Translations under genes and position numbers: made by a program | Assembly (NCBI GenBank): GCA_018873225.1 | Contig: JAEILZ010000001.1 | Span: 7,068,001-7,132,000 of the forward strand | Direction of reading: 5' to 3' | DNA: 64,000 nucleotides | DNA from: [Phialemoniopsis] sp. UDSM-2020 | Taxonomy: Eukaryota > Ascomycota > Sordariomycetes > Thyridiales > Thyridiaceae | The notes under the pieces: model-generated | The model's input: only the letters and a program-made list of their open reading frames with translations | The model's database searches: none | What the model was told of the DNA's origin: nothing | Part shown: in pieces, positions 55,150 through 64,000 of the stretch | How positions within the stretch are numbered: position 1 is the stretch's first letter | How the letters are laid out: every line of letters begins with the position of its first letter

Positions 55150-56363
55150 TTACCTAACCATGTTGATGACCTGGTCCTCGAGCTTCTTGCACTTGACCTT
55201 GAGCTGTTTAACGGCCTCGAGGAAGAGCTCATCGCTGTCCCACTGGCCGGTGCTCTCAATGGAAAAGATAAAGTGATCCCTCTTGCGGCCGAGCTTGACC
55301 TTGTCCTGGAACTCGGCGTGGCGTAGGCATTCCCGGCTGACCGTGTCCTTCATGGGGTCCCGGACGACCGCCTTTTTCTCCCCGGCGTGGCCCTCGTAGC
55401 CGCTGCCCTTTTTCGCCGCCTCCTGTTTCGTGACCGCCTCCAGCGCGATGACGCCGGCGGGGAAGCACTTGGCGAACTTCTCGGCGTCGGCGCCCAGGAT
55501 GGGCTTGGTGATGTTGATCGTGGGCATGAGACGGTATGATGCCGTGCAGACGGGCGAGAACTTGGCGTGGTCGGCGCCGATGCCCTTGTGCATGTGCATC
55601 TCGAGCTCAATCTCCTGGCCAGGCCGCAGTTTAGCGATCAGGATGTCCGGATTGACGGGCGCGATGGCGTCCTCTCCGGAAAAGTACTGCGCCTGCCTGC
55701 CCTCGGGCACAAAGACGATGTCCTTGGCGTAGACGTGGGCGTGGTGGTACAGCTTGGTCGGGTCCGTCTCGTCCTTGGCGGCGTCTGCGTTCCGCGTGCA
55801 AGCGACGTTCAACTCGAGCTTAGCAGTGTTGAAGTCGAAGGAATTGTCAAACTGGTTGCCAGACTCGGGCTTCTTCCACCACTTGATAAAGTTGAGTAGG
55901 CCTTCCTTGCCGCCCTTGAACGGTATGAGGCCGAGTCTGTGCGACAGCACCTCGTCCTGGATCACGGACGTGTTGTTGGAAATGAAGACGGTCTCAATGG
56001 CGAGCGTGGGAATCTCGGCGATCAGGATGCGTCGGAAGGCATTGGCGATACTCGCATCGACGCCGACAAGCGAGAAGGAGGCATCGAACTGCTCATTCTT
56101 GTGAAACTTGACCTGGAGGTTATCCCTGAATTGGTCCACGTCCCAGGCTTGCTCTTCACCCGGAAAATGGCCGGGGAAGTCGGTCGCGGCCACATTTGTA
56201 ACGGTCTCCTTGTTTATGCCGACGATCTGTTCTCAGGATGCAGAGGTCAGCGCGCGTCCATATCCGGAAGAAATCCGCCCCAGTGAGAGAACAGACGAAT
56301 CTCAGGGAAACCTACATTTCGCCGATCCAGCTCGGCCTGTGATGGGGTGGGAGTCGGGGCCAT
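55150..56363 (-). CDS. RPC40: RNA polymerase I and III subunit AC40 (Rpc40)
   Basis: Exons 56316-56363 and 55150-56226 join in phase to 374 aa. The alpha-like dimerisation domain is clear: SFSLVGVDASIANAFRRILIAEIPTLAIETVFISNNTSVIQDEVLSHRLGLIPF, split around an insert domain (about 110-260), and the closing VSRECLR...DHFIFSIESTGQWDSDELFLEAVK. AC40 pairs with AC19 as the alpha-homodimer equivalent in Pol I and Pol III assembly. The first exon gives MAPTPTPSQAELDRRN. The stop used is the TAA at 55150-55152, which overlaps an AG/GTAATG donor-like site, so a longer 3' end is formally possible. The gene converges with UBA3 and diverges from the 49-kDa gene. Confidence 0.92.
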
Positions 56364-56817
56364 TTTGTGAGCATGACCGTGAGGAGAGGTGCAACGATGG
56401 CTACTAAGTGACGTCCGCTGTAGTGTTGGAGGGGAACTCTCTTTTTTTTTCTTCCCATGACATGCGATAAGCTCTTATCAGTAACAGGGGTCCAGTCTGC
56501 ATGTGGTCTGGTGTGTCAATTGGTGCAAGCTCCCAAAAAACGGACTGGCGCTTGGTACTCAGTGCGAGTGGTAATTCGCAGCATCTGATTGAGCAATTGC
56601 CAGTGCGGAACTACATCGGCCCGCTTTCCCAGCGCCTGGGTGGAGCTTCAATGTGCGCTCGGGAAAGTCGAAAGCATCATTGACGGCTATTCAAACGACA
56701 CTCCCATTCGCCTCTCACTGGCCCGACCCTGAATTCGCCATTGAATTGGGTGAAGAGGCTGCTGCCACCATCAGAGGATAGATCTTATCGACCTCTTCTC
56801 TACCGCAACCAGCGACA
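56364..56817. other. Divergent promoter region, RPC40 / 49-kDa subunit
   Basis: About 450 bases between two divergent genes, with a T-run at about 56444-56452. No gene was seen. Confidence 0.45.
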
Positions 56818-58359
56818 ATGGCCAGCCTCTACCGCCTCGCTGGCCGCCATGCCAAGCGGATGTGTCTAAGATCAGTGGCCACTCCCTCGGTCAGGGCCCT
56901 CTCATCAACCAGTCTTCGAAAGTATGCCGAGCCCTACCAGGGAACGCGCCTGATCCCCGTTGACGAAGACTTTGCCCACCCGGCCGATCCGTACGGCGTT
57001 CAGAAGCTGCAGGAGGGCGCCGTGCAAAAATCACGCGAGGGCTCCGTCGAGAACAGAAAGGTCCGCCACTATACCGTCAACTTTGGCCCCCAGCATCCCG
57101 CTGCCCACGGTGTGCTGCGTCTCATTCTTGAGCTCAACGGCGAGGAGATCATTCGCGCCGACCCCCACGTCGGTCTGCTGCATCGCGGTACCGAGAAGCT
57201 CTGCGAGTACAAGACGTACATGCAGGCCCTGCCCTACTTTGACCGGCTGGACTATGTTTCCATGATGACCAACGAGCAGTGCTTCTCACTGGCCGTCGAG
57301 AAGCTCCTCAATGTCGAGATTCCCGACCGTGCCAAGTGGATTCGCACCCTGTTTGGCGAGATCACCCGCGTCCTGAACCACCTCATGTCCGTGCTGTCCC
57401 ACGCCATGGACGTCGGCGCCCTGACGCCCTTCCTCTGGGGCTTTGAGGAGCGTGAGAAGCTCATGGTAAGTGACAGTGTTGCACAATAAACAGCTCTCGT
57501 GGCTAATTCGTCTCACCTGTCTCTAGGAGTTTTACGAGCGCGTCTCCGGTGCCCGTCTACACGCTGCTTACGTCCGACCCGGTGGTGTCCACCAAGACAT
57601 CCCCGTCGGCCTGCTCGACGACATTTACCAGTGGGCGACCCAGTTCGGCGACCGCATCGACGAGACCGAGGAGATGTTGACAGACAACCGCATCTGGATC
57701 AACCGGCTCAAGGGAGTCGGTGTCGTGTCGGCCGCCGAGGCTCTCAACCTGTCCTTCACTGGTGTCATGCTCCGCGGCTCCGGCGTGCCATGGGACATCC
57801 GAAAGAGTGCGCCGTACGACGCCTACGACCAGGTCGAATTTGACGTCCCCGTCGGCGTCAACGGCGACTGCTACGATCGATACCTGTGCCGCATGGAGGA
57901 GTTCCGCCAGTCTCTACGCATCATCCACCAGTGCCTGAACAAGATGCCCGCCGGCCCCGTCAGGGTCGAGGACTACAAGGTTTCGCCCCCGCCGCGGGCG
58001 GCCATGAAGGAGAACATGGAGGCCCTCATCCACCACTTCCTGCTCTACACCAAGGGTTACGCCGTCCCCCCCGGAGACACCTACTCGGCCATCGAGGCAC
58101 CCAAGGGTGAGATGGGCGTGTACGTTGTCTCGGATGGCAGCGAGAGGCCGTACCGTGTACACATTCGCGCGCCAGGATTCGCTCACTTGGCAGGGTTTGA
58201 TCACGTTTGCAAGGGACATCTTTTGGCGGATGCGGTCGCTGTCATTGGCACTATGGATCTTGTGTTTGGTAAGATCTCTTTCTCTTTCCTCGTTGCTCAT
58301 TTCTATCTTTTTGTGTGCAAATTAAACTAACAATCCCCTTAGGCGAGGTCGATCGGTAG
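56818..58359 (+). CDS. nuo-49: NADH:ubiquinone oxidoreductase 49-kDa subunit (NDUFS2/NuoD), mitochondrial complex I
   Basis: Exons 56818-57465, 57527-58268 and 58343-58359 join in phase to 468 aa. An Arg-rich presequence of about 40 residues is followed by [27 protein letters not shown], then [21 protein letters not shown] and the near-C-terminal [23 protein letters not shown], all typical of the quinone-site subunit. The His of GPQHPAAHG and the Tyr about 85 residues later in [15 protein letters not shown] line the ubiquinone pocket in this family. The last exon codes only for the final four residues and stop (EVDR), matching the conserved C-terminus. Complex I in the inner membrane passes electrons from NADH to ubiquinone. 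Confidence 0.95.
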
Positions 58360-58631
58360 ATGGGGTCTGTGTTGGGAGAGAAAAAGGGAGGAGCATGGGG
58401 ATCATTGCAACGAATCTGCAAGTTGTGTGTTTTTTTTGTATCATACTCCTGTTAGACCTGGGGTTGGACGACTCCAACAGAACAAGATGAAGAATGCGAA
58501 GAGGGAAGACCTATCGCAAGCACATACCATCACATGATTCAGGGTTTCCTTTTTGTGCGTGTCGTGACTTTCACAGACCCTCTCGGGCTTTGAGCGTCAG
58601 ACCGAGAGGGGTAGGACAAGCAGAGTACCCG

Positions 58632-59741
58632 TCAGGCTGACTTAGAGTGCTGGTTGTTGAGCACGCAGTCCTCCCATGGGCCAACATGCGGCGCCATGCC
58701 CTCCGGTCCGGCACCGATAGGGAGCCCGGCAAGCGGTAACCCTTGCGGCTTGTACACACATGTCTGGGCATCCACGACAAAGCCGGCTCGTTCGCGCTCC
58801 CGGTAGAGTGTGGCGCTCGTCGTGGTGAGATAGGCTCCGGCCCTGCCCACGAATGGCGGCGGTACCTGGTAGATGGCACCGGCGACACGAGCCGCGACGC
58901 TCTGGTGCGCCTTCGGCTCGTCGTCGGCCGGGTCCGTGGCCTTTGGGCGGCTCTGCGCGACGGGGAAGCGGGCGCGCGACGATGCCTGCTTCGGCTCCGA
59001 CGACGGCGCGGGCGGCGTCAGGGGTGATGGGTTTCGCGAGTCGGACCGCTGGCCGTGATCGAAGTCGTGGAAGGACATGCCGCGGACATGGTTTGTGAGC
59101 CCGACGCGGTCGAGGAGATTGGGTCTCTGCGGCCTGGGCTGCCTCAGCGACATAGTGGCGGGTTCGGCCGCGCCCTTCAGGGGGATGCTGCTGCTGCCGC
59201 TGTCTTGGATGCCCGGCCCCGCCTGCTTGGTGCCTACGTATGTGCCAAAATCGACCCGGCACTGGCAGCGGCCGGCGTCGTGCTCCTTGCGGTGGTCGGA
59301 CAACCATTCGGCCCCGTAGAGGCTGGGCAGGCGTACAAGGATCTGGCGGCCGGGTCCGACGTCGACATCCTGGTAGATTGGGGGGACTCCCTTGTTCTTC
59401 TCATGTCCTTCCTCTTCGGTCGCCTCGAAAACCTCACCCTCGACAGGATCGAGAGACGTCGTCGGGCCTATGGCGCGGGGTCGAATGAGGTGCGGGAAGA
59501 CGACCTCGCAGCCGCAGGCGCCGCGCTCGTGCATGAAGCGGTGCTCGGACTCCTCGATCAGCACGGCGCGGGAGTGGAGCAGGCGCTGGCAAGGGCCGCA
59601 CATCTCGTCGGCGAGGAAGGGGCGCAGGGCGTAGACGGTGCAGATGGGGTTGCTGTGGCGCTCCGTGGTCAGGGGGCACGGCCGCAGCACCGGCAGCGAC
59701 GAGTGGCCGCAGGTGTAGCCGATGAACTCGCTGAAACACAT
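58632..59741 (-). CDS. Fungal protein with cysteine-rich N-terminus, unknown function
   Basis: Single exon, 369 aa. Residues 1-85 hold cysteines and histidines in a pattern (C2, C11-x-H13, C22, C34, C48-x2-C51, later C77 and C79) that could bind zinc. It opens with MCFSEFIGYTCGHSSLPVLRPC, a start I associate with a family of uncharacterised filamentous-fungal proteins. A further C-x-C (RCQCRVDF) lies near residue 160, and a disordered Pro/Ser/Arg region spans about 185-290. The C-terminus has ordered blocks (GAYLTTTSATLYRERERAGFV). No enzyme motif was recognised. A metal-binding or RING-like role is only a possibility. Confidence 0.7.
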   Translation of the reverse strand: MCFSEFIGYTCGHSSLPVLRPCPLTTERHSNPICTVYALRPFLADEMCGPCQRLLHSRAVLIEESEHRFMHERGACGCEVVFPHLIRPRAIGPTTSLDPVEGEVFEATEEEGHEKNKGVPPIYQDVDVGPGRQILVRLPSLYGAEWLSDHRKEHDAGRCQCRVDFGTYVGTKQAGPGIQDSGSSSIPLKGAAEPATMSLRQPRPQRPNLLDRVGLTNHVRGMSFHDFDHGQRSDSRNPSPLTPPAPSSEPKQASSRARFPVAQSRPKATDPADDEPKAHQSVAARVAGAIYQVPPPFVGRAGAYLTTTSATLYRERERAGFVVDAQTCVYKPQGLPLAGLPIGAGPEGMAPHVGPWEDCVLNNQHSKSA

Positions 59742-60628
59742 GATGATGGGTCCTTAGCGAGTATGATCTATTGCAGATGGGGTTTGTCGTCTTGGTGCGT
59801 GCTGTGTTCCGGGCGGTCGGTATTCCAGCAGGAGGAGATGGAGCGATATCTGCGTGCGTCGTGTGGAAGTCAACTGTCGATGAGGTACGAGATCAGTTCT
59901 CTTATGGTCTGACGAGTTGGGTCGAGATGCAGGAAGTGATGGAGGTGTGATAATCACGGAGCAAGCCCTCAACGAGGTGGCAAGACGAGACCTTGGTATA
60001 TTGGTGGATGCCGAGTACGATGAGATGGCGTGACAAGCAAGTCGACTGCCTCGTTGAGCTCACGCTTCCTTCAGAATGATTTGATGACAGGGTGAAAGGA
60101 AAAGAGAACTTTGAGGTAGAAGGGGGATGAGAGAGAGAAGAGGCCGGGATACCAAAGGAGGAGGATCAGGGTGTCAGCTTCCGCTTGCAGAAGCGTTTAG
60201 ACTGGCCTTCATCCGATCTCCAACGATCAAGATGGACAGCAACCACGAAAATGAGCAGTCCAGGAAAGCGAAGAGAGGTATCTCTTGCTTCGTGGCGGAC
60301 GAGACGAAAAGGGGTAGCCCGAATGCTGGCTACGAGGGGATGAGAGGAAGGCATCGAGAAACAGGTAAGAGCAAAGCAGAGAGAAGAACAAAAGAAATCT
60401 GGCCCTCGAAATAGGTGCTCTAGCAAGTCGTCTATCGAGAATGTCCTACTAGCTACGGATCATAGTTGGGAGAATAGGGTGAGCGATGATGGCGAGGCAA
60501 CACACTGGAAGAGACCAAGATGTATCAATCCGTAGTAGTAATCTAGCAAGCAAGACGCGTGCTACTAGTTTAATCATACAATACAAGCATACAGTATACA
60601 TACAGGTCCAGGCTGTTAGATCTTGTCC
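59742..60628. other. Intergenic region
   Basis: About 890 bases between two minus-strand genes. It holds purine-rich stretches on the plus strand (60090-60170), which are pyrimidine-rich on the transcribed-side strand and fit the leader of the upstream gene. No exon is supported. Confidence 0.4.
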
Positions 60629-62170
60629 TTAGAACAGCTTGGCTCCACTGCCGGCAGCCTGCTTCATGAAGAAGTCCTTCAGGGGTCCCATGGCGTTGAC
60701 AGCAGAAAGGCCTAGCGACCTCAGCGGGACGAGAGGTCCGCTGGAAGCCGAGTAGAGCTTGTGTAGTTTGTCGCAGACACCGAGGAGGACGTGGTTGGCA
60801 ACATATCGCTCCGAAGCGTAGGGCTCGAGGGACATGTGCACGCCAAGGTCCTGCCCGTGGCTTACGGCGAACTCAATCGTCCTTGCCAAACTCTCGACAT
60901 CGGCCTGGCCCGAGTTGAGGCCCTGGCCGGCGAGAGGGTGGACCGTGTGGGCGGCGTCGCCCACGAGGGCCACGCGCTCGGCGATGTAGGTGTCTGCGTG
61001 GCGCAGCTTCAGGGGGAAGGACGCCACTGTGCCCTCCTGTACGTTTAGGACGGTCTGCGGTATGCCCTGCGCGTCAAATGATGTGTGCTGTAGTCGCCAG
61101 TCTAGCTCCGCCGCGTGACCTGTGGCCATAGTGTGCATAAAGCCAATGTCAACGGGGGATAGTCTAAACGCGGCGTTAACGAGCGCGACGAAGTCTTGCG
61201 GCGCGAGCTTCTTCAATATTGCTGCGTTTTCGGGAGTCGTCGACCAGACCAGCGTGGAGAGATTGCCGGGGAGAGGGAGCATGGCGACGGGGCCCGTGGG
61301 AAGGAAGCGCTGGTAGGCAATCTTGTACTGGTCACCTCCCCAACCGTCACCGGCAAGCTCTAGGGTGGCGACGACACCATGTCTCTCGTAATCCCAGCCG
61401 CGGGCCTGTATGTTGGCAAACGACCTGACAGGGCTGTTCGCACCGTCGGCGCCCACCAAAAGGCGAGCAGCAAGCGGTTTGTGCCCCGCAAGGTGGACGA
61501 CCGGCCAGCCAGACAAGTCCAGGTCCTCCGTCTCTTGCCCATAGTCGATGCGCTCGACCCGAGCCTTGTCCAGGATGGACACACCACCGAGCTCATCCAG
61601 GCGTCGCAGTAGGCCAGACTGCAGATTGAGATTCTCCGTCATGTATGCGATCGTGCCTCCGTTGCCAGCGGCTTCGGCCGTGCCGCGAGCCCAGTCGAAC
61701 TCGATGCGCGCATCGGTCACGCCATCCCAGACCTGCATCTCCTGGTACGCCTGCACCCTCTCCCGTTTCAGATGGCGCCAGGCGCCAATGCTGTCGAGGA
61801 ACGCGGCCGACGCCGGTGTGAGCGAGCTGCATCGATTTGAAAAGCGATCCTGCGGTAGATCCCACGACCGGAGCTTGGAGAGGTCTTGGGCCTCGACGAG
61901 GGCGGTGCGCAGCCCGGCAGTAACTGGATTTGAACCTGTAACCCCGAGCACAGGTTAGTATGGGAGCTTTGAGGCAGAAGTTGGAGTAGAGGAGAGCATG
62001 GGCATACGGAGAGCAGTCAGCAGACTCAGACCTGCAGGGCCGCCGCCGACGCAGACAACATCGTAGATGTCGTCAACCTGGGGCGAGGTCGCAAATCCGC
62101 GGCGCGACTGGGCCACAAAGCGACGGCTGCAGCTCCGGCAGATGAAGCACGACGTCTGTCTGGCCAGCAT
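60629..62170 (-). CDS. COQ6: Ubiquinone biosynthesis monooxygenase Coq6
   Basis: Exons 62008-62170 and 60629-61935 join in phase to 489 aa. A basic mitochondrial presequence (MLARQTSCFICRSCSRRFVAQSRRG) precedes the FAD-binding YDVVCVGGGPAGLSLL. The DG motif of flavin hydroxylases (RLLVGADGANSPVR) and the second FAD motif (RVALVGDAAHTVHPLAGQGLN) are present in order. Coq6 hydroxylates C5 of the quinone ring, working in the matrix-side CoQ synthome with ferredoxin and ferredoxin reductase as electron donors. Length agrees with fungal Coq6 (about 480-500 aa). The GSNPVTAGLRTALVEAQD context places the intron at a typical position after beta-1/alpha-1 of the Rossmann fold. Confidence 0.93.
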
Positions 62171-62922
62171 GGTACCGTAAAGATCGATCGGGGCCGGTAT
62201 GGGCGAGATCTGGCGCTTTTATTCGGATTGTTGGCTGCTTGTGAAGGTATCGCGGGCTTGCATTTGGAGGTGGGCCGTTTTTTTGGGGTTCGCCTAGCTC
62301 AGGTGCAGGGGTTAATTGCATGTGTGATCCACCAATGCAGCTCCAAATTTCAACTACAATGTAAGTACATGTGCAATGATTAAACTTGAAACTGATTTCA
62401 GCTTCAGAATCACACAATGACTCTTCCTACATAGCTATCTGATTTTTCTTTTCTTTTTTCTTCAAAATCAATCATGAACTTTTGGAGTTTCGAGAATTCT
62501 ATAGCGAGCTGAGTATCGCAATGGCCTTAGAACAAGCAAATAGCGTCTACTAATGAGTGTCATTGAGAACAGACCTGGCTCTGAAGATAAGACCTGGAAC
62601 TCATAGTCACCGGCGAGGGTGAAGATCACTGTGGTGTTGCGCAATCAACACCAGAGCGAATGGTCTGGACTAGAAGCATGTAATTGATTGCAGCATTGCG
62701 GAACTGTCTCTGCCTTGGCAAAATTACTACCTAATTCGATAATCAAAAAGGGACAATTGCAGAAGCATACGGCCACACGCGAAGCCAAACATAAATCAGA
62801 CATCGTTGCACAATGACCAAGGAACAAGGGTATTTCTGTCACTTCTCCAGTTCGGAAACCTGACCACCTCGGCCCCAGCGCTCCCAGCTCCACTGCTCCT
62901 GAACACCGCAGCCCTGCGCTCC
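62171..62922. other. Intergenic region
   Basis: About 750 bases containing the COQ6 promoter and the 3' UTR of PIL1; AT-rich between 62320 and 62600. No gene was seen. Confidence 0.45.
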
Positions 62923-63928
62923 TCATGCAGTCGCGGACGTCTCTGCTCCCCAAGTTAGCTTATAGGTAGAAAGGTTCAACAAGGGGAAACTAACCTGTAG
63001 TGGTGTGCGATGTCGTCCCCGCCGGGCTCTCGGTATCGACGACGCCACCGAGGGTTGCGTTCTCCTTTTGATGGTGGATGGAGCCGGTCTGAATCGACGA
63101 GGCATCGTCGTCATCCAGTCTGGGGCGCCACTCGCGCAGGTCATCCTCGGCGTCGTTCAAGATCTGACGGGCGGCCGATCCATGTGCGTAGCTGGGCCGC
63201 GTGTCGCCGGGGACCATGGGAGCGTCGTCGAGTAGCTTCAAGAGACGTCGACCGTGGCGCGCGAGGATGATTTGTTTCTCGGCGCGCTCAATCGTGGCGG
63301 CGAACTCGGCTTCGTACGCCTCCTTCATCTTTTGGCGAGTCTAGGGGCAAGTGGGTCAGCGGGACTGTGATCACGAAGAGGCAAGTTGAACGGGCGAGCT
63401 GCGGTCCTTACAATGTTGGTCAACTGGGCCTCTGCGACAAGGTTTTCTGCCTCGGCCCTAACAAGCTCCTGCTCGAGAATGACCAGCCTCGGGCTTTGGG
63501 GCTCCTTCGCCTTGAGCTTCGCGATCTCGTCGGCAATCTTGTCCTTGCCGTCGCGACTCGGCTGGACGCTCTTCTCGGTGTTGCGAATGGCCTTGAGGAC
63601 GCCCCGGCTGTCGTCGAGGGCGTGGGCGTAGTTGTCCTCTTGCTCGCCGATCTCACTGAGGACGACGCCAATCTTGTCGCTGAGGTCCGAGATGGACTCG
63701 TCGGCCGTCTGCTCGCCCCATTCGGACAGCTGAGTGGCAATGGACAGGCGCTCCTTGGCGGCAGCTTCGTGGGCCGAGATGAGGTTGTTCTCCGACTTGA
63801 TCAGGCGGTACAGCTTTTTGGACAGCTCGGGCTGGGTCGTGCCACGCAGCGACGAGAAGGAGAAGGCCTTGCGACCGGCGGTCGAGGTACCTTGGCTCTT
63901 GTTCGAGCGTACAGAGAGTGCGCGGTTC
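62923..63928 (-). CDS. PIL1: Eisosome core protein Pil1/Lsp1 (partial, 5' end outside window)
   Basis: Three 3' exons are visible: 63412-63928, 62995-63340 and 62923-62942. The start codon lies in at least one further exon beyond 64000 (a 3' splice site, GATGCCAG, precedes 63928). The sequence has the Pil1 N-terminal signature (RKAFSFSSLRGTTQPELSKKLYRLIKSENNLISAHE) and the long helical BAR region (KERLSIATQLSEWGEQTADESI...LEQELVRAEAENLVAEAQLTNI, then TRQKMKEAYEAEF). An acidic, disordered tail ends in TETSATA. Eisosome BAR proteins shape furrow-like plasma-membrane compartments and respond to sphingolipid and Pkh kinase signalling. The last exon (20 nt) is chosen by phase and a TGA; it is less certain than the rest. 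Confidence 0.88.
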
Positions 63929-64000
63929 CTGGCATCATGTCAGCACAATCGTCCCGGGAGACTCTATACGGGTGTGCCAAGCGAAGTGAGAAGAGGAAGA

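Noticed and set aside
54929..55150. Possible extra 3' exon of RPC40 after an AG/GTAATG donor at the stop codon
   Set aside because: The joined tail is hydrophobic and unlike AC40 C-termini, while the TAA at 55150 gives a protein of normal length and ending.
61921..61945. GGTTCAAATCC-like string resembling a tRNA T-arm (minus strand)
   Set aside because: It sits at the intron/exon border of COQ6; no acceptor stem, D-arm or anticodon arm could be built around it.

Overview
The window is fungal nuclear DNA, most likely from a filamentous ascomycete (Pezizomycotina, probably Sordariomycetes). The evidence is GC-rich coding sequence with strong third-position C/G bias, short introns (about 50-110 nt) with GTRNGT donors and CTRAC-type branch sites, Zn2Cys6 regulators, and orthologues of fungal-specific proteins (Pil1, Bem3, Pxr1, an AA9 LPMO, the non-phosphorylating L-rhamnose enzymes). 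No bacterial, phage, CRISPR, rRNA or confident tRNA signal was seen. Gene models below were assembled by hand by joining reading frames at splice sites with matching phase; nothing was searched against a database.

Layout. 0.7-4.0 kb: PRP24 splicing factor. 4.4-5.5 kb: a short-chain dehydrogenase. 6.5-9.5 kb: a Zn2Cys6 regulator transcribed away from an L-rhamnose catabolic pair, L-rhamnonate dehydratase (11.3-12.7 kb) and L-rhamnose 1-dehydrogenase (13.4-14.2 kb); a perfect CGG-N11-CCG type inverted repeat lies between regulator and enzymes. 16.3-17.9 kb: MFS transporter. 18.5-19.1 kb: proline-rich protein. 21.5-26.3 kb: Bem3-type PX-PH-RhoGAP. 27.3-30.2 kb: second Zn2Cys6 regulator. 31.4-32.4 kb: a disordered fungal protein.

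32.4-45.3 kb is the accessory-looking part: long AT-richer spacers, a six-exon AA9-like lytic polysaccharide monooxygenase (36.0-37.2 kb, minus), a BTB/POZ protein (37.7-39.5 kb, minus), a third Zn2Cys6 regulator (41.0-42.8 kb, minus) and, divergent from it, a small secreted cysteine-rich protein (43.6-44.1 kb, plus). The last two share an 838-bp promoter region that holds a 14-bp inverted repeat.

45.3-64.0 kb is dense housekeeping sequence: PXR1 (snoRNP/G-patch), a small coiled-coil protein, COX17, an HSL-type alpha/beta hydrolase, TEL2, UBA3 (NEDD8 E1), RPC40 (Pol I/III), complex I 49-kDa subunit, a Cys-rich fungal protein, COQ6, and the 3' part of the eisosome gene PIL1, whose start lies beyond the window.

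Themes: sugar acid metabolism with a candidate local regulator (6.5-14.2 kb), plant-biomass attack (LPMO), and a run of mitochondrial (COX17, 49-kDa subunit, COQ6) and telomere/snoRNP-linked (PXR1, TEL2) genes. I found no clearly novel multi-gene system. The best leads are the rhamnose regulator/operator arrangement, the LPMO with an altered second-sphere active site, and the regulator/secreted-protein pair.
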